A stretch of DNA of 55,328 bases, from assembly GCA_002816585.1 (NCBI GenBank), contig MUCT01000025.1, positions 1-55,328 on the forward strand, given 5' to 3'. The DNA comes from SAR202 cluster bacterium Io17-Chloro-G6. Its GTDB lineage: Bacteria > Chloroflexota > Dehalococcoidia > UBA3495. The translations under genes and the position numbers were made by a program. The notes under the pieces were generated by a model. The model saw only the letters and a program-made list of their open reading frames with translations. It made no database searches and was not told where the DNA came from. This document shows positions 44,530 through 52,835 of the stretch, piece after piece; within the stretch, counting starts at the first letter, position 1, and each line of letters starts with the position of its first letter.

Positions 44530-45279
44530 CTACTCCGCCGTGCGGCCACCGTCGATGACCAACTCTGATCCGGTGACGAAGGACGATTCGTCCGAGGCTA
44601 GGTACAGAGCCCCGTAAGCCACGTCTTCAGGCCTTCCCAGGCGTCCGAGAGGCGTCCGGTTCATCCGGTCTTCCCGCATGGCCTCATCGGCCAATAATCC
44701 TTCGGTCATAGGAGTCTCGATGGTGCCAGGGTGGATCGAATTGGCCCTTATTCCTTCCGTGGCGTATTGGATAGCCGTCGACTTGGTCAACAAGCGCACG
44801 GCGCCCTTGGATGCCGTGTAGGCCGTGGTCTGCTTAACCCCCACCAGCCCGGCCACCGACGAGATATTCACGATGGACCCGCCACCGGTCTTGCGCATTT
44901 CCGGTATGGAGTACTTGGTGCCCAAGAACACTCCCTTGGCGTTGATGTCCATCACCTGGTCCCATTCTGAAGATGTGGTCTCCTCCACGATGTGGGCGCG
45001 GTAGATCCCGGCGTTGTTCACCAGAATATCCAGCTTGCCAAAGCGGGAGACCGCCTCGTTCACGGCTGACTGCCAAGCGTCTTCGCTGGCCACGTCTAGA
45101 AGCACGAACATGCATTCGCCGCCGGTTTCATTGATCGCGGCCTCTACCTTGCGGCCCTCATCCTCCAGCCTGTCTCCGATGATTACCTTGGCCCCCTCTT
45201 GGGCGAAGAGCCTGGCTTCCACCGCGCCCATACCTCGAGCGCCTCCGCTGATCATCGCCACCTTATTTTCCAGACGCAT
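44530..45279 (-). CDS. SDR-family oxidoreductase
   Basis: 249-residue classical SDR: cofactor motif GGARGMG at 12-18, NNAG at 88-91, Ser141, Tyr154-x3-Lys158, and SSFVTGSELVIDGGRTAE at the end. The opening MRLENKVAMISGGARGMG resembles 3-alpha/20-beta-hydroxysteroid dehydrogenases, though substrate assignment within SDRs from sequence is weak. ATG with AGGCAGCGCA upstream. Confidence 0.88.
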   Translation of the reverse strand: MRLENKVAMISGGARGMGAVEARLFAQEGAKVIIGDRLEDEGRKVEAAINETGGECMFVLLDVASEDAWQSAVNEAVSRFGKLDILVNNAGIYRAHIVEETTSSEWDQVMDINAKGVFLGTKYSIPEMRKTGGGSIVNISSVAGLVGVKQTTAYTASKGAVRLLTKSTAIQYATEGIRANSIHPGTIETPMTEGLLADEAMREDRMNRTPLGRLGRPEDVAYGALYLASDESSFVTGSELVIDGGRTAE

Positions 45280-45799
45280 TGCGCTGCCTCCGATAAATTG
45301 CTTGCGCAGATTTTAATGCCTGGCCGCACTTAGTCAAGGGGTCGCAACCGGGCAGCGTCTCATTTAAGCACAAGCAGGCTTGGTCTATCTCCCGCCCTTC
45401 GCAAGGCCGGCCAGGACCACCAACCATAGCTGCCAGTTATCGGTTCTATTCGTCACTGGTTGGTACGGCTAGACCCAAATGCCACCCACTGTTAAAAAGT
45501 AACTGAGGGATTAGGTGAACGCCTAAGGTGAAATAGTCCCCATCCGGACCTAATGAATGACACATAGGCGGACCCGCTGTAATGATTGCTAAACTAGTGC
45601 CAAGAATACGCCGCACCCACAGGTTCATTGAGATAAGAGAAATGCCGTCTCAGCAGACCCGCATGCTGCTTGACACTTATCCTGGGAAGTTTGGATGTGT
45701 ATCAAGGGCGGCCAACCGGATTAATAAACTGCTGCTAACCTTTTGCAGTCCAGAGCTGTTATATCAAACGAATGGCAATAATGGACAAGGGCCTCGTCT
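45280..45799. other. Intergenic stretch before the sigma factor gene
   Basis: About 520 bases with no convincing gene. Two overlapping short open frames on opposite strands (45446-45628 minus, 45582-45809 plus) lack ribosome binding sites. It should hold the promoter of the sigma-factor operon, but I cannot point to it. Confidence 0.45.
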
Positions 45800-46366
45800 G
45801 TGTCGATAGAGAACCGAGATGAAGTAGCCCTGGTGCTCTCCGCCCAGCGGGGAGACCGCGAAGCATTCGCTCAACTATACGAGGCCAATGTAGAGCGAAT
45901 ATATCGCTATCTCTTGTCCCGCCTGGCTGAGCCTGCCGACGCCGAGGACGTTACGGCGGAGGTTTTCATGCAGGCGATGAAAGCCCTGCCATCGTACAAA
46001 TCTGAGGGAACGCCGCTTATAGCCTGGCTATTTCGTATCGCACACAATCAAGCAGTGAATTACATGAAGAAGACCGCACGCCGCAAGGAAACGCTCTTGA
46101 CGGAGACTGCGGCCGCTTACGATAGTCCCGAGGAGGAAGTGCTCGAAAAGGTCAGGCTGGGAGAGGTGATTGGAGCGATGGAAACTCTCACCGACTTGCA
46201 ACGTCAGGTGCTCAGCCTTAGATTTTCCGCCGACCTTTCCATTGCAGAGGTGGCAAAGGTCATGAGCCGCAAAGAAGGCGCGGTGAAATTTCTGCAATTT
46301 AGTGCGCTAAGGGCCCTGCGTAGAGTCCCAAATCTGCAAGAGGCGATCAGCCATGGACGACATTAA
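45800..46366 (+). CDS. ECF-type RNA polymerase sigma factor
   Basis: 188 residues, GTG start. Region 2: FAQLYEANVERIYRYLLSRLAEPADAEDVTAEVFMQAMKALPSYKSEGTPLIAWLFRIAHNQAVNYMKK (about 23-95). Region 4: LTDLQRQVLSLRFSADLSIAEVAKVMSRKEGAVKFLQFSALRALRR (about 133-180). No region 1.1 or 3, typical of group IV sigma factors. The next gene overlaps its end by 14 bases and is a membrane protein, so a sigma/anti-sigma-like pair is likely. Confidence 0.9.
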   Translation: MSIENRDEVALVLSAQRGDREAFAQLYEANVERIYRYLLSRLAEPADAEDVTAEVFMQAMKALPSYKSEGTPLIAWLFRIAHNQAVNYMKKTARRKETLLTETAAAYDSPEEEVLEKVRLGEVIGAMETLTDLQRQVLSLRFSADLSIAEVAKVMSRKEGAVKFLQFSALRALRRVPNLQEAISHGRH

Positions 46367-47189
46367 ACAAGAGATCGTTGAGGAGTGCCTCGAACTTCTG
46401 CGTCAAGGTGAGACACTGGAGCAGTGCCTGGAGCGGCACCCAGAAGAGGCTGCGGACTTGGAGCCTATACTGCGCGTTGCATTATCAGTCCGAAGCGATC
46501 TTGCAGCGGTCCTGCCTCTACCGACTCGGACCCGCATGAGGGGCCGCGTGCTGGCCGAGTGGGACCGCCAACACCAGCCAAGACGTTGGAATCTGCGTAT
46601 TCCATCAATCTTCTCCAAGCGGGCGTTACTCCCCGAGTGGGCGCTCTTTCCAAGATTGGCGTTCGCGACTGCCATATTGGTGGTGGCCTTGGCGCTAGGC
46701 GGACTGGGTACAAATACCGCTGCGGCGAATTCAGTTCCGGGGGACATGTTGTACCCGGTCAAGGAGATGCGGGAAGGTGTGCAGCTGTGGTTCGCCCGAT
46801 CTCCCGAGGCCAAAGTTGAGATGTACACCAGCTTCGTGAACGAGCGGGTCGAGGAGGTTAGCAAGATGGCGGCCCGGGAACAGGCCAACCTCGATGCCAT
46901 TTCGGATGCTCTGGCACGGATGCAAGAACACTTAACGGCCCTCAATGTGGTGGTGGACGGCAAGCTTGCTCTCAGCAATGTCGAGCGGATTGATTCAGAC
47001 TTCGTGGAGGCCCTGCAAAAGTCAATTGCCGAGCAGGGCGCCGCTGGAAACTTGCTGGAAACTGCTCTGGAAGAAGTGCCCACCGAAGGCAGGCCGGCGT
47101 TCAGCAATGCCTTGAATGCACTCCAGACCGCACAAGAAAGAGTGGACTCCGCCCTAGAAACAGTGGGCCAATCCGGTTTTAATGATTAG
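46353..47189 (+). CDS. DUF5667 membrane protein, candidate anti-sigma partner
   Basis: 278 residues. A cytoplasmic helical N-terminus (1-90), one transmembrane segment (about 102-119), then NSVPGDMLYPVKEMREGVQLWFARSPEAKVEMYTSFVNERVEEVSKMA, the signature of DUF5667, and a helical outer part. Overlap with the ECF sigma gene and topology make it a good anti-sigma or co-sensor candidate, although no zinc anti-sigma motif (HxxxCxxC) is present. Role is inferred. Confidence 0.82.
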   Translation: MDDIKQEIVEECLELLRQGETLEQCLERHPEEAADLEPILRVALSVRSDLAAVLPLPTRTRMRGRVLAEWDRQHQPRRWNLRIPSIFSKRALLPEWALFPRLAFATAILVVALALGGLGTNTAAANSVPGDMLYPVKEMREGVQLWFARSPEAKVEMYTSFVNERVEEVSKMAAREQANLDAISDALARMQEHLTALNVVVDGKLALSNVERIDSDFVEALQKSIAEQGAAGNLLETALEEVPTEGRPAFSNALNALQTAQERVDSALETVGQSGFND

Positions 47190-47250
47190 TAAGGCGTAGG
47201 CGGAAGATTCGACCCCCACGCCTGAATCATCAAAACTCGGAGATTCCGCC

Positions 47251-47982
47251 TTGGAACGCATACCCCTTATCGGATCTTTGCCAGCGTTGTCCATGACTGG
47301 CGTTATCCTAATCCTGATGTTACTCCTGGCAGCATGCGGGGGAGAGAGCACAAGCTTTAGTCCGACAATTGACCCAACTTCGACCGCTGTAGCAACACAA
47401 TTCCCTCCGCCCTCTACGACCGGTTCCTCTACTCCTATTCCGGGCTCCACATTGCCGCCGACTGCCGACCCTGCTTCGCCACTCAGATTGGAGCTGCTGG
47501 CCCCGGACGACGGCGCCGGTGTAGAAGTCGATGCCGTCAGGGTCATGGGAAAAACCAGAATCGATGCGGCCGTAGGCGTCAACGGGACTCCCGTGGAAAT
47601 CTCGGCTGATGGCAGCTTCCAGCATGACCTGGTCCTGGAAAATGGGCCTAATTTGGTTGAAGTAATAGCTACAACCCTATCAGGCCAAACAGCTACTCAA
47701 GAAGCGGCCGTGTTCTTCATATCCACCGCTGCTGGGCTTCCCTTCACCTTGTTATACCCTCCTGATAGCCTGACAGTGTCGGAGCCAGAGATCCTGGTTG
47801 TTGGGAGCACCAGTCCAGATGCGGTGGTGGGAGTAGATGGAACCCCGGTGGATATCAACGGCCTGGGGATATTCTCTACCACCGTCACTCTGGAGGAGGG
47901 CGGTAACTTCATCGAAGTATTGGCAACCGACATTGATGAGAATGTTCGCTTTCAGACGGTAGCGGTGTTCTACCTCCCATGA
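47251..47982 (+). CDS. Lipoprotein with Ig-like repeats
   Basis: 243 residues, TTG start. Signal peptide with lipobox LAAC (Cys29), then a Ser/Thr/Pro-rich spacer and two homologous beta-sandwich repeats, each containing VGVNGTPVEI / VGVDGTPVDI with LVLENGPNLVEVIAT / VTLEEGGNFIEVLAT. These resemble glucodextranase-B-like or surface Ig-type repeats. Expected to be anchored outside the cell. Last bases overlap the following reading frame. Confidence 0.75.
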   Translation: MERIPLIGSLPALSMTGVILILMLLLAACGGESTSFSPTIDPTSTAVATQFPPPSTTGSSTPIPGSTLPPTADPASPLRLELLAPDDGAGVEVDAVRVMGKTRIDAAVGVNGTPVEISADGSFQHDLVLENGPNLVEVIATTLSGQTATQEAAVFFISTAAGLPFTLLYPPDSLTVSEPEILVVGSTSPDAVVGVDGTPVDINGLGIFSTTVTLEEGGNFIEVLATDIDENVRFQTVAVFYLP

Positions 47983-48056
47983 CTATTCTTCGTGATGCTA
48001 ACCTTCGGCGATCCGGGATTGTTATAAGGGCAAGACCAATTTCTGGAGACAAGATC

Positions 48057-49319
48057 ATGAAGATAACCATTGGCATTATCATGCTAGCAATCGCTGGTCT
48101 GATGACGCTGAACGTCGGACTCATTTCGGCCCAGGAGTCCAACTCCATCAGCGGTTTCGTTATTGACGCCACGACAGGATTTCCGATTGAAGGGGCAGAG
48201 GTCCAATTGGAGAGTGATTTGGGCCAAATCCTCTCAACTGTTACCAACGCCTCCGGCGAATACTCGGTTGGCGAGGTGCCAGCAGGCGCGCAAGTTGTCA
48301 CGGCATCAGCCGAGGGGTACGAAAGCGAGTCGGTTGGCGCTGATATATCAGATGATGAGGGAAGCACTGTAGACTTCACACTTCAGCCCTTGGACGAGGA
48401 AGAAGAGGAAGGCGACGAAGCCGAGGAGTTGGAGGCTGACGAAGGGGTAAGGGAGGCAGGAACTCGTCATGGATATGTGGGTATCTACAATTCCACTACC
48501 GCCTCTACGACGGGCGCTGGCGTCGCCGCTGGCTTTGGAGAGTTTACTGTCACCACAAAGAGCGGTGAAAGGATAGCGATACAGCTTCCCGGTACTGGTC
48601 TAGCGTCCATCGCTGAACGAACCGAAACGTTTGTGTCCATCATCAAGACACCGGGCCGGCCTGGAAGAATCCTCGCCGACGGAGACCAGGTGGCGGTACT
48701 GGTTGAGTTCGAGGAGGGCCACGATGGACTGGTCCAAGTAGCCGTGCAGGTGGTGGTCAAACCAGACAAACCGGCGCCCCATACGGTGGGAGCTGTGGTG
48801 AGTATCACGACTGATGAGAACGGGGTTCGAACCGTCAACATAATGCGCCACAATGGGAAAGTAAAGGAGTTACAGCTTGGCCCCGACGCAGAGCTACCTG
48901 AGGTTGGCGACCTGGTAACCGCCTTCCAAGGCCGGGGCAGTGGCGGCAACGGACCTCCCGTCGCCAAGGGTCTCGTGCGCGCCGATGCAGTTCGTCAGCG
49001 CCTGGAGAGCTTCCTTGATGACCTAACCAGCGAGGCGGGCGATCTGTCCCCAAAGGCCCTGGAAAAGTGGGCACGGCGTGTTGCTGATATCGCAGCCTTG
49101 CTGGAAGATCACGCGGCCGATCATTTGGCGGTCATCGAAGAAGTAAGCTCTAACTCGAACCTGCCTCCCCAGGCTGTCGCGGGCATGCTGAAAGGGCTGG
49201 CGAAAGCCGAGAATGGTATTGCCAAGGCCATTATCAAGAGCAATGAAGCAAAGATCAAGGTTGGAAAATCCAACGAGGGTCAGAGCCAGGGACAGGGAGA
49301 GGGCCGCGGCAATCGGTAG
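48057..49319 (+). CDS. Secreted protein, carboxypeptidase regulatory-like domain
   Basis: 420 residues from the ATG preceded by TCTGGAGA; 26 codons of open frame upstream are discarded because a clear signal peptide begins here (MKITIGIIMLAIAGLMTLNVGLISAQ). Next a CarboxypepD_reg-like beta-sandwich (SISGFVIDATTGFPIEGAEVQLES...GEYSVGEVPAGAQVVTASAEGYES), a very acidic linker (EEEEEGDEAEELEADEG), a beta-rich middle and a helical C-terminus ending in a Gly/Gln/Arg-rich tail. Probably the target or envelope effector of the sigma module. Confidence 0.75.
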   Translation: MKITIGIIMLAIAGLMTLNVGLISAQESNSISGFVIDATTGFPIEGAEVQLESDLGQILSTVTNASGEYSVGEVPAGAQVVTASAEGYESESVGADISDDEGSTVDFTLQPLDEEEEEGDEAEELEADEGVREAGTRHGYVGIYNSTTASTTGAGVAAGFGEFTVTTKSGERIAIQLPGTGLASIAERTETFVSIIKTPGRPGRILADGDQVAVLVEFEEGHDGLVQVAVQVVVKPDKPAPHTVGAVVSITTDENGVRTVNIMRHNGKVKELQLGPDAELPEVGDLVTAFQGRGSGGNGPPVAKGLVRADAVRQRLESFLDDLTSEAGDLSPKALEKWARRVADIAALLEDHAADHLAVIEEVSSNSNLPPQAVAGMLKGLAKAENGIAKAIIKSNEAKIKVGKSNEGQSQGQGEGRGNR

Positions 49320-49396
49320 TCTGTCCTGTTGACAGGCTGTTAAACCTCCGCGGTCCTGCCGGTGGATTCCGGCCTACCAAGGAATAACGAATAATG

Positions 49397-49433
49397 AAGG
49401 CGGTCTCTCCATTGCACAATGGGGGACCGCCTT
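49397..49433 (+). terminator. Hairpin terminator after the sigma-factor gene cluster
   Basis: aaggcggtc...gaccgcctt with an inner ctccattg/aatggggg stem, 77 bases after the stop of the secreted protein. The tail cccgatttcat is only weakly T-rich, so strength is uncertain. Confidence 0.6.
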
Positions 49434-49551
49434 CCCGATTTCATCGTTGTCCTATCATCCTCCATCTGCCTTCGCCTGCTCCCGTGTCAACCTCCGGTAC
49501 GGCCGATATTGACCCGGCTATAGGGCGCCGATAGAATGGCCACAACGCCAT

Positions 49552-50109
49552 ATGGAACCAGTACCGGGCACTACGCCTCCCACTTCAAACTCCCTTATCC
49601 AGCTCACCCTTCGTTACTTCCTCATCACGGTGGCCTTGGCTGGCATCGTTTTCTTGATGGCCTGTGGTGGCTCTAGCCAGTCCGCACGAGACTTTGAAGT
49701 GGTCCAATTTGACGGTGCGACTTTCCGGTTGTCCCAGGAGACTGCAGACCATGCGGTAGTGCTGAATTTCTGGTATCCCAGCTGCCCTCCCTGCCGCGAG
49801 GAGATGCCCGCCTTCGAGGCTGCCTGGCAAGAGCTAAAAGACGGTCCGGTACGGTTCCTGGGCCTGTACGTCCCCCAGGGCTTCGATTCGGAGCAGGATG
49901 CCCGGGACTTTGTAAACGAGCTTGGATTGACCTTCAGCTTTGCGACCGACCGCCTGGCCCGCATAGCTGAAGCGTATGAGTTGGAATATTTCCCCAAGAC
50001 TTTTTTCATAGACATGGAAGGAAATGTGGTGGCCACCCGTATCAGTACCCTGGAGCCGGAGGAGATCATCCGGCAGGTCCGCGCGTTGACCGGGGACGTG
50101 GCGTCATAG
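49552..50109 (+). CDS. TlpA-like thioredoxin-fold lipoprotein
   Basis: 185 residues. A short N-terminal stretch, hydrophobic segment (about 19-37) and lipobox LMAC (Cys38) anchor it outside the membrane. The thioredoxin domain has FWYPSCPPCREEMPAFE, with active-site Cys78 and Cys81, and YFPKTFFIDMEGNVV with the cis-Pro loop. Expected to reduce disulfides in the envelope, for example for cytochrome maturation. A CopD-like membrane protein follows after 29 bases. Confidence 0.87.
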   Translation: MEPVPGTTPPTSNSLIQLTLRYFLITVALAGIVFLMACGGSSQSARDFEVVQFDGATFRLSQETADHAVVLNFWYPSCPPCREEMPAFEAAWQELKDGPVRFLGLYVPQGFDSEQDARDFVNELGLTFSFATDRLARIAEAYELEYFPKTFFIDMEGNVVATRISTLEPEEIIRQVRALTGDVAS

Positions 50110-50138
50110 AAGCCCGTTTCGGTGGCTGACGCCGTCCC

Positions 50139-50648
50139 ATGAACGTCTTAGACTGGATCTTGTTGGCCATCCGCTGGGGACATGCGCTGTCGGCGGTTGC
50201 CTGGATTGGCGGCGGCATCTTCTACTTGATGGTGTTGCGCCCGGCGTTACAACGGGCACGAGGGCAGGCGCAAGGGCGGGCTGCGGGGCTGCCCCCGGAA
50301 ACGAACCGGGCGATCGGCGTCGAGTTCCGAGGCCTTGTCAGCACCGCCATCGCCGTATTGCTGCTGACCGGGGTCATTCTGTCAGTCTCAAGGTTGACCG
50401 AGGATGCGGTGACCAGCCCCTACGTGGCCGTGTTGGTGGTGAAGATAATTCTGGCGCTCTACATGTTCTACGTGGTCCGGTTCATGCGTCAAGACACCTA
50501 TCCCGAGGAAATAGAGCTTGGTGGTTCTGGCTGGCAGAGGTTGCGGGGCCGGTTAACGGGAACGACCGCCTTATTGGTAATCGGAATAATAGTGATAGGA
50601 TTGTCTGACGTGCTGGACGGACTGCTTGAGAACGCTCTGGCGCACTGA
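50139..50648 (+). CDS. CopD-like four-helix membrane protein
   Basis: 169 residues with four transmembrane segments (about 5-30, 65-88, 95-115, 140-162). The first helix carries RWGHALSAVAWIGGGIFYLMVLRP, the His/Trp-containing pattern of CopD/DUF family proteins in the inner membrane that may bind haem or copper. Located between a TlpA-like gene and a Trm112-like gene; function unproven. Confidence 0.72.
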   Translation: MNVLDWILLAIRWGHALSAVAWIGGGIFYLMVLRPALQRARGQAQGRAAGLPPETNRAIGVEFRGLVSTAIAVLLLTGVILSVSRLTEDAVTSPYVAVLVVKIILALYMFYVVRFMRQDTYPEEIELGGSGWQRLRGRLTGTTALLVIGIIVIGLSDVLDGLLENALAH

Positions 50649-50672
50649 GCGGCGCACATGAATGGAGTATCG

Positions 50673-50864
50673 ATGAAGAAAGACCTAATGGAGATACTGG
50701 CCTGCCCCGTTTGCAAGGGCGAATTGGAATTGAGCTCCGAATCCGAAGAGGGGGACGACGTGGTGACCGGCAGTCTCTTTTGCGCCGCGTGCGACGAGAC
50801 CTACCCGATCGAGGAGTCCATCCCCAACCTGCTGCCGCCAGACCTGCGCCGGGAGCTGGAGTAG
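50673..50864 (+). CDS. Trm112-family zinc-binding protein
   Basis: 63 residues. ILACPVCKGELEL, and LFCAACDETYPIEESIPNLLP give the two CxxC pairs and the C-terminal PxLLP of the family (YbaR-like in bacteria). Trm112 proteins activate methyltransferases in eukaryotes and archaea; the bacterial role is less clear. The later of two in-frame ATGs is preferred because TGGAG lies six bases before it. Confidence 0.85.
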   Translation: MKKDLMEILACPVCKGELELSSESEEGDDVVTGSLFCAACDETYPIEESIPNLLPPDLRRELE

Positions 50865-50917
50865 CTGATCCCCAAATCCTTTGGTTTTGTCCTGGCGGCA
50901 GCGATTGGTACGCCAGC

Positions 50918-51433
50918 CTAGGACGCCGGGATGGCTCCTAATTGGACTAGGAGTCCCAGCAGGTCGATCTCCGACCACTGTTCGGCAATCTTGCCGTCTT
51001 CCAGCCGGTATATATGAATCTCAGTCCAGCCGACTTGTCTTCCCGTCGGCGGAATGCCATTGAATTCTCCGGTGTGTGTTGCGTTGGTCTGTGTCCGCTC
51101 GATCACCTTATCTCCATCCGCCAGCAATTCCTGGACCGATGCGTGAACATCCGGGAAGCCTGCCACAATGGACTGGCCCAATAGTTTGATCCCTTCGCGG
51201 CCTTCGGGAAGTCTGGGATCTGTTAGATGGTGAACGAAATCAGGGCTCATCAGTTCATCCACGATCTCGTGGTTCGCATTGTTTTTGAATTCCTCGATGA
51301 ACCTGCTGACCACGTCCCGGTTCGCTTCGCTCGTGGCGGCCGCATCTAACGATGCCGAATCTCCGCAGGCTGGGAGAAATACCGCAGCCAATAGGATACC
51401 TATGAGCGCCATTGGCGCCTTTAACGCATACAT
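50918..51433 (-). CDS. SnoaL-like ester cyclase domain lipoprotein
   Basis: 171 residues. Hydrophobic leader with lipobox LPAC (Cys23), then a SnoaL-like domain: NRDVVSRFIEEFKNNANHEIVDELMSPDFVHHL, EGREGIKLLGQSIVAGFPDVHASVQELLADGDKVIERTQTNATHTGEFNGIPPTGRQV. An exported member of this usually cytoplasmic family is notable. Open frame of 27 codons upstream is discarded because the signal peptide begins at MYALKAP. Confidence 0.77.
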   Translation of the reverse strand: MYALKAPMALIGILLAAVFLPACGDSASLDAAATSEANRDVVSRFIEEFKNNANHEIVDELMSPDFVHHLTDPRLPEGREGIKLLGQSIVAGFPDVHASVQELLADGDKVIERTQTNATHTGEFNGIPPTGRQVGWTEIHIYRLEDGKIAEQWSEIDLLGLLVQLGAIPAS

Positions 51434-51496
51434 ATCTCGACCTATCCAAATTCCCGCCGGCCCCAGATTTTCCTGGTACCGAGGGGCAAAATCAAT

Positions 51497-51532
51497 GAGG
51501 CCCGCATCCTCCAACCAAGCGATGCGGGCCTC
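51497..51532. terminator. Strong hairpin between two minus-strand genes
   Basis: gaggcccgcat/atgcgggcctc, an 11-bp stem with a 14-base loop. On the plus strand agggttttt follows; on the minus strand attgatttt follows. On the minus strand it lies between the DUF1059 gene and the SnoaL-like lipoprotein gene, so it most likely ends the DUF1059 transcript. Confidence 0.65.
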
Positions 51533-51546
51533 AGGGTTTTTCAGGG

Positions 51547-51699
51547 CTATTCGGCGGGTTGGGCCATCGCCAATGCGTCATCCCGGCTGACGTCTTGTTG
51601 GTGTACTACCTTCCCGTGTTCTTGGACCAATTTCACCAATTCATCGTCAGTATCCCCGGTGATCTTTTCCCCACATGGGCAATTCACTACCTTGGCCAT
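51547..51699 (-). CDS. DUF1059 small protein
   Basis: 50 residues: MAKVVNCPCGEKITGDTDDE then LVKLVQEHGKVVHQQDVSRDDALAMAQPAE. This is the DUF1059 pattern (VxCxCGxxxxGxTDDELVxxVQxHxxxVH). AAAGGAGGATTAAGATG gives an excellent ribosome binding site. Cys7, Cys9 and His28, His33 could bind a metal; function unknown. The gene is very short but well supported by the family match. Confidence 0.85.
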   Translation of the reverse strand: MAKVVNCPCGEKITGDTDDELVKLVQEHGKVVHQQDVSRDDALAMAQPAE

Positions 51700-51714
51700 C
51701 TTAATCCTCCTTTA

Positions 51715-51738
51715 GGAACTAATTTTGGAACTAATTTC
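51715..51738. repeat. 12-bp tandem duplication upstream of the DUF1059 gene
   Basis: ggaactaatttt and ggaactaatttc adjoin at 51715-51726 and 51727-51738, one mismatch. On the minus strand this AT-rich repeat lies just before the ribosome binding site. Confidence 0.75.
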
Positions 51739-51805
51739 GGCTCGGAACACGCCGTTATAATACAATCCTGAATTTGGCAAAATCTTGGCAAATGTTTGGC
51801 AGGCG

Positions 51806-52567
51806 ATGGGGCTAAGGATCTACGTTACCGGCAGGGTGGCGATCGAAATGGATGGCCGGGTTGTGATTGACGAGCGTCAATTCCGTGGCAAACAAGGCCG
51901 GCTGCTATTCGTTTATCTAGTGAGCGAAAGGAGCCGCTCAGTGGCCAAAGAAGAGTTGGCGTCGGTGTTGTGGCCCGACGAACAATCAGAGTCTTGGGAG
52001 GCCGCGCTCAGCGCCCTGACCAGCCGGTTGGCTGCGCTGTTTACCGGCGATGGGCTGGCAGGTCAGGGATTGTCCTTTTCACGCAGTTTCGGCCAATATC
52101 AGCTCAAACTACCCACCGATGCTTGGGTAGACATCGAAGCCGGGATTTCCGCCTTGGACCGGGCGGAGGCCGCTGTCAGATCTGGCGAAGCGAGACAGGC
52201 ATTGGGGCCGGCGGCCGTGGCCGCATCCATAGCCCGGCGTCCCTTCTTGCCTGGAGTGGAAGGATTTTGGCGAGAGAGTCTGCAGGCGAAACTGGAACGT
52301 CAACTGATCAGGGCATTGGACTGCCTGGGGGAGATGCAGTTGGAGATCGGCGAGCCGCAGACGGCCTTGGAAACAGCATTGGAATCCTTGAGGATGGACC
52401 CATACCGCGAGCGCACCCACCGGTGCTTGATGCGGGCCTATGCCGCAACTGGCAACCGATCTAGAGCTTTGGCCGCATATCATGAGTTCCGGCAGTTGCT
52501 GGTGGAAGAAGTTGGAACAGAGCCGGAGTCTGAAACTCAGGCCCTGTACCTCAAATTTCTAGACTAG
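51806..52567 (+). CDS. SARP-like regulator with BTAD domain
   Basis: 253 residues. N-terminal OmpR-type winged helix (LRIYVTGRVAIEMDGRVVIDERQFRGKQGRLLFVYLVSERSRSVAKEELASVLWPDE, about 2-75) followed by a bacterial transcriptional activator (BTAD) domain of TPR-like helices ending in ALAAYHEFRQLLVEEVGTEPESETQALYLKFL. No ATPase follows, so this is the short form. ATG in GGCAGGCGATGGGGC chosen; a TTG seven codons earlier is possible. Targets unknown. Confidence 0.85.
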   Translation: MGLRIYVTGRVAIEMDGRVVIDERQFRGKQGRLLFVYLVSERSRSVAKEELASVLWPDEQSESWEAALSALTSRLAALFTGDGLAGQGLSFSRSFGQYQLKLPTDAWVDIEAGISALDRAEAAVRSGEARQALGPAAVAASIARRPFLPGVEGFWRESLQAKLERQLIRALDCLGEMQLEIGEPQTALETALESLRMDPYRERTHRCLMRAYAATGNRSRALAAYHEFRQLLVEEVGTEPESETQALYLKFLD

Positions 52568-52835
52568 ACCAGCCGGAGGCCCACTAACGTCCGCCAAGAA
52601 CCGGACTATTTCCAGACGACAAATTTCGACAAAGCTAACATGGGTCATCACGGAGTTCGCCAAGGGCCAAATGGACTCATGAAGAAGAAAAATTTGCGGG
52701 AAAAAGAGAGATGACTGGCCAACGCTAGGACGACGGCGTCAACGCCCAGGTGCGCTCATGCCACTGAACTCCCTATAAAACCCTATTTAGCACCGGGACC
52801 CCACCCGACCGAAGGTATTTGCCGCCCGCAGGGCC

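Noticed and set aside
45446..45628. Short minus-strand frame with a hydrophobic beginning (MNLWVRRILGTSLAIITAG)
   Set aside because: No ribosome binding site, overlapped by another short frame, no family.
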